Shown here one piece after another: positions 60,811 to 64,000 of a stretch of 64,000 nt of DNA. Source of the DNA: Pteria penguin (taxonomy: Eukaryota > Mollusca > Bivalvia > Pterioida > Pteriidae); NCBI GenBank assembly GCA_035048485.1, contig CM068583.1, forward strand, positions 30,435,841 through 30,499,840, written 5' to 3'. The translations under genes were made by a program, and so were the position numbers. How positions within the stretch are numbered: position 1 is the first letter of the stretch; every line of letters starts with the position of its first letter. Below the pieces are notes generated by a model, which saw only the letters and a program-made list of their open reading frames with translations, was not told the DNA's origin and did not search any database.

Positions 60811-62961
60811 TAGGCGGTCTTCATATTTTCCATGATATTAGCGGCCCAAGACTCGAACTGCATCTCTTTGTATGGATATTTTTTTTGACGTTATTACTTA
60901 AATTGTGATATCACTATCTAGTTCTTTACGTCAAATTCTAATTCACTTGTTTTGTTTTGACAATTCTGATTGGTCCACACGTTAGCGTTCAGACACGTAT
61001 AACCACGATATACCGTCCTGAAATGTATTACTACATTAAACGTACTTTTTGTCCACATAATGCCTCTGCTCCAACTATCAACAAGAGTATCGGTAAAACT
61101 TATGTATGCTCCTCGAAGAGCAGTTATGATGCAGGAAATTGACGACTCAATTCATATACATGTACAAAAAATCAGTAAAACTGACAGATGCTCCAAGAAG
61201 CACAGCAGTAATGAAGGAAATGAATAACTCAGTATATAGAAAATCATTGTATTAATGACGATTTCAAATCTCAATGTATCATATGGATATCCAATTGAGT
61301 CAACTGTAGAACAACAAGTAATCACAGTATCTTAAACTAAAATGAGTAAGCTTGACCTTGATTAGTTATGAAATAAAACTTTTTATCGTGAACATGACCT
61401 TTAAGAAATGACCTTGAGTGACCTTTGTCCAAAAGCTCTTCACCTTAATAACATTTTGGTGAAGAATGATCAAATTCTGATGAAAGGTGTAGGAGATATA
61501 AGTGCTTCATTGTATATCAAGTCATATGTAATAAGTGACCTTGACTTTCAGAAATGACCTTGAGTGACCGTTGTCCAAAAGTCCTTAACCTAAACAACAT
61601 TTTGGTGAAGTATGATCAAATTCTGATATAAGGTGTAGCAGATATGCGTACTGCATGGCATTTTAAGTCATAGTAAATAAGTGAACTTGACCTTTAAGAA
61701 ATGACCTTGAATGACCTGTGTCCAAAAGCCCTTAACCTAAATAATATTTTAATAAAGTATGATCAAATTCTGATGAATGGTGTAGGAGATATAAGTACTT
61801 CATGGTATTCTAAGTCATAGTCAATGAGTGACCTTGACCTTTCAGAAATGACTTTGAGTGACCTTTGTCCAAAAGTCCTTAACTTAAAGAACATTTTGGT
61901 GAGGTATGATCAAATTCTGATGAAAGATATAGGAGGCATAAGTACTTCATATTACTTTAAGTCATAATTAATAAGTGACCTTGACCTTTCAGAAATGACT
62001 TTGAGTAACAATTGTCCAAAAGTTCTTTACCTAAAAACATTTTGGTGAAATATTATTAAATTCTGATGAAACGTATAAGAGATATAAGTATTTTAATATT
62101 ACTTTACGTCATAGTTAATAAGTGACCTTGACTTTCAGAAATGACCTTGAATGACATTTGTCTCAAAGCCCTTAGCCTAAATAATATTTTGATTAAGTAT
62201 GATCAAATTCTGATGAAAGGTGTAGGAGATATACGTGTTTCATGGTATTTTAAGTCATAATTAATAGGTGGCCTTGACCTTTCAGAAATGACCTTGAATG
62301 ACCTTTGTCCCAAAGCCCTTAACCTGAATAACATTTTGGTGAAGTATGATCAAATTCTGATGAAAGGTATAGGAGATATGAGCTCGGACGGAAGGACGGA
62401 CAGACAGACAAACGAACGGACAGACACACTGCACGACAGCGACTATATGCTCCCCCGTAAGTATTCGGGGAGCATAAAAATACTGTCTGTAAAAACTTTG
62501 TTCGGTGCTCTTAACGTCCATCTTAAGTCTGGTATCAAGGACGATTTGCAAATACTACCATTCACGTACACAATTATTACAATCAAGTTGAACCAACGAA
62601 ACTGACAACGTACATGACGTACCACCATGCAACATGCTTTCCAGCATATGACCCCTTTCATCTCGCCGCGCCGCAGCAAAACGGCCTGTTCAGCTGTTTA
62701 CAATGCGATGTTAAGCCACTCATGATCATGTATGAATTAATTTGAAATCAACAATTTAATTATAAAATTTTAAGAATATGAAAATGAAGAAACTTTTTAT
62801 GTCAGTGCACTAAAGGGGCAGTTTCAAAGAGTGAAAAAAAGATGTTTGTGTTACAGTGAATTAGAATGGGGATACACGTTTATCCCATAAATGAAAACCC
62901 CGGCAAAAATAACATGTCGGGTCTTGGAACGCTTATATCATGTCAAACATGAAGATAGTCT
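60811..62961. mobile_element. 2.15-kb insertion in duplicated block, with 155-bp satellite
   Basis: Absent from the first copy, where GATATTGAA is directly followed by TTAGAAAATCC (about 8531). From about 61340 to 62385 it contains roughly seven units of about 150-155 bp (GACCTTGACCTTTCAGAAAT, CAACATTTTGGTGAAGTATG, AAATTCTGATGAAAGGTGTA), ending in a GGACGGACAGACAGAC tract. The left and right thirds show no recognised gene. Frames at 62282-62679 are repeat by-products. Confidence 0.75.
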
Positions 62962-63595
62962 ATTAGAAAATCCTACAAAAGAAGAGGTAAAAACGATGGC
63001 AATATATATTCTAATTCTAAAGTTTACCATTTTTTGCAGATTTTAAATAAGAAATATACACATCTAGGTCAGAATCATATGATAGCGGTTCTGAGTTAGC
63101 TATCGACACTCAGTTCCATTATGTCGAAACCTTTGTACACCATCATATGATGACCTCCCATGGGAAGGGGGGATAAAACAGATTTTGACTTTATCCCGGA
63201 GTTGTTCAATTTCAAAAATAGGAAGGGGGGATAAAACAGATTTTGACTTTATCCCTGAGTTGTTCAATTTCAAAAATAGGAAAGCAAAGGGAGACGATAC
63301 ACTGAATAATAAATACCTCAATATCGGGGAAATGTTGTCATTGATTGTTCATGGAAGTTGTTCCAAGCGATAGAACGGCAAGTTTCTAAATCTTGAAAAA
63401 GGGCTTTATAATTTCCATTACCATGGGAGGATAAGAAAAGTCATGTAAAACTACAAGCCAATAGCATTTTTATCATTGTTATTAAATTCAAGTCCAGGGT
63501 ATCTCTGAATTTGATATTGACCAAGCAACCTTTCCTAACTCACAAAATTAGAGGTTTCAGTCGAACTTATAATGCATGACTACAGTCTTCACTTT
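62962..63595. repeat. Segmental duplication, copy 2 (right anchor, second part)
   Basis: Collinear with about 8531-9070. A local tandem duplication of about 66 bp is specific to this copy (GGAAGGGGGGATAAAACAGA at about 63163 and 63221). Similarity is lost near 63595. Confidence 0.85.
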
Positions 63596-64000
63596 AGTCC
63601 TTAGGCTGAGGTGTATGGAAAGCCAAAGGGTTCAATATGCTATCTATGTAGTTATGTATTTGTTGTTGTGAAATGCGTTATTGGGTCATTGTAAACATTA
63701 AAATGTTAATCCGTAACTTGACATTTGTAGTACATAACTGTTCGTTTACAAAATGAAGATGTAAGATGTTGTCTGTGTAAATGTACAACAAGTGAATGCT
63801 TTATTCATTCATTGTAATTCAAAATGTGTGACAGTGACCAATTTGTATTTATTTTGTGTGAATGAAATTTATATTTTCGTAATTTGTATTGTACATCACA
63901 TAGTACTTGGTGTGTATTATATTTCTCTTCTCCAGAGTAATGTTTCTTTGTACAGTAGTAAATTATGCCATCTCTCTTGTGAGAAATATGTTTCTTTGTT
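63596..64000. other. Right edge: intron of gene 2, nothing recognised
   Basis: AT-rich sequence without repeats or coding pattern that I can support. Confidence 0.4.

Overview
The window is eukaryotic, AT-rich and dominated by introns, repeats and dead transposons. It looks like a bivalve mollusc, on three grounds: tRNA-derived SINEs with the tail (ACTGCTTCGGGTGGGT) that I associate with bivalve genomes, GGTCA-rich satellites ending in ACTAGAGCTG, and an immunoglobulin-superfamily gene built of phase 1-1 exons. No prokaryotic genes, rRNA genes or convincing functional tRNA genes are seen. The species cannot be named from the sequence alone.

The host content is two tandem copies of one cell-surface receptor gene, both on the + strand. 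Gene 1 enters from the left without its first exon. It has a cysteine-free FN3/Ig-like domain (735-965), a cysteine-free V-like Ig domain (20970-21263), two canonical Ig domains (25100-25399, 25849-26136), a third degenerate Ig domain (27844-28152), a transmembrane exon (32524-32640), a cytoplasmic exon with a YxxL motif (34238-34327), and a possible last coding exon (34968-34996). Every junction is phase 1. Gene 2 starts with a signal-peptide exon (46091-46181). Its next exon (52836-53066) is a diverged copy of the gene 1 exon at 735-965. It then runs off the right edge.

Non-coding sequence shows that this is a segmental duplication with a period of about 52.2 kb: 1-1000 matches 52168-53097, and 8310-9070 matches 60580-60810 plus 62962-63595. 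The stretches between these anchors do not match visibly, because each copy has collected different insertions.

Mobile elements: an internally deleted Tc1-like element (5799-7446); a decayed SGNH-hydrolase gene of a presumed retrotransposon (15520-16642); a 5'-truncated LINE antisense in an intron (30636-32305); a 2.5 kb element with 275 bp inverted repeats, carrying a second SGNH gene and itself hit by a MITE (39169-41662); a Penelope-type reverse transcriptase remnant (about 43900-45300); and a Polinton-like element with about 340 bp terminal inverted repeats, a zinc-finger packaging-type ATPase and two companion genes (53715-59772), whose right repeat is split by another insertion with a transposase-type zinc-finger gene. 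Around these lie SINEs, palindromic MITEs, a 20-copy 56-bp minisatellite, several satellites and long (TA)n tracts.

The most interesting points are the tandem receptor duplication with replacement-biased change in its first domain, the unusual architecture of the receptor, and the small Polinton-like and SGNH-bearing inverted-repeat elements.
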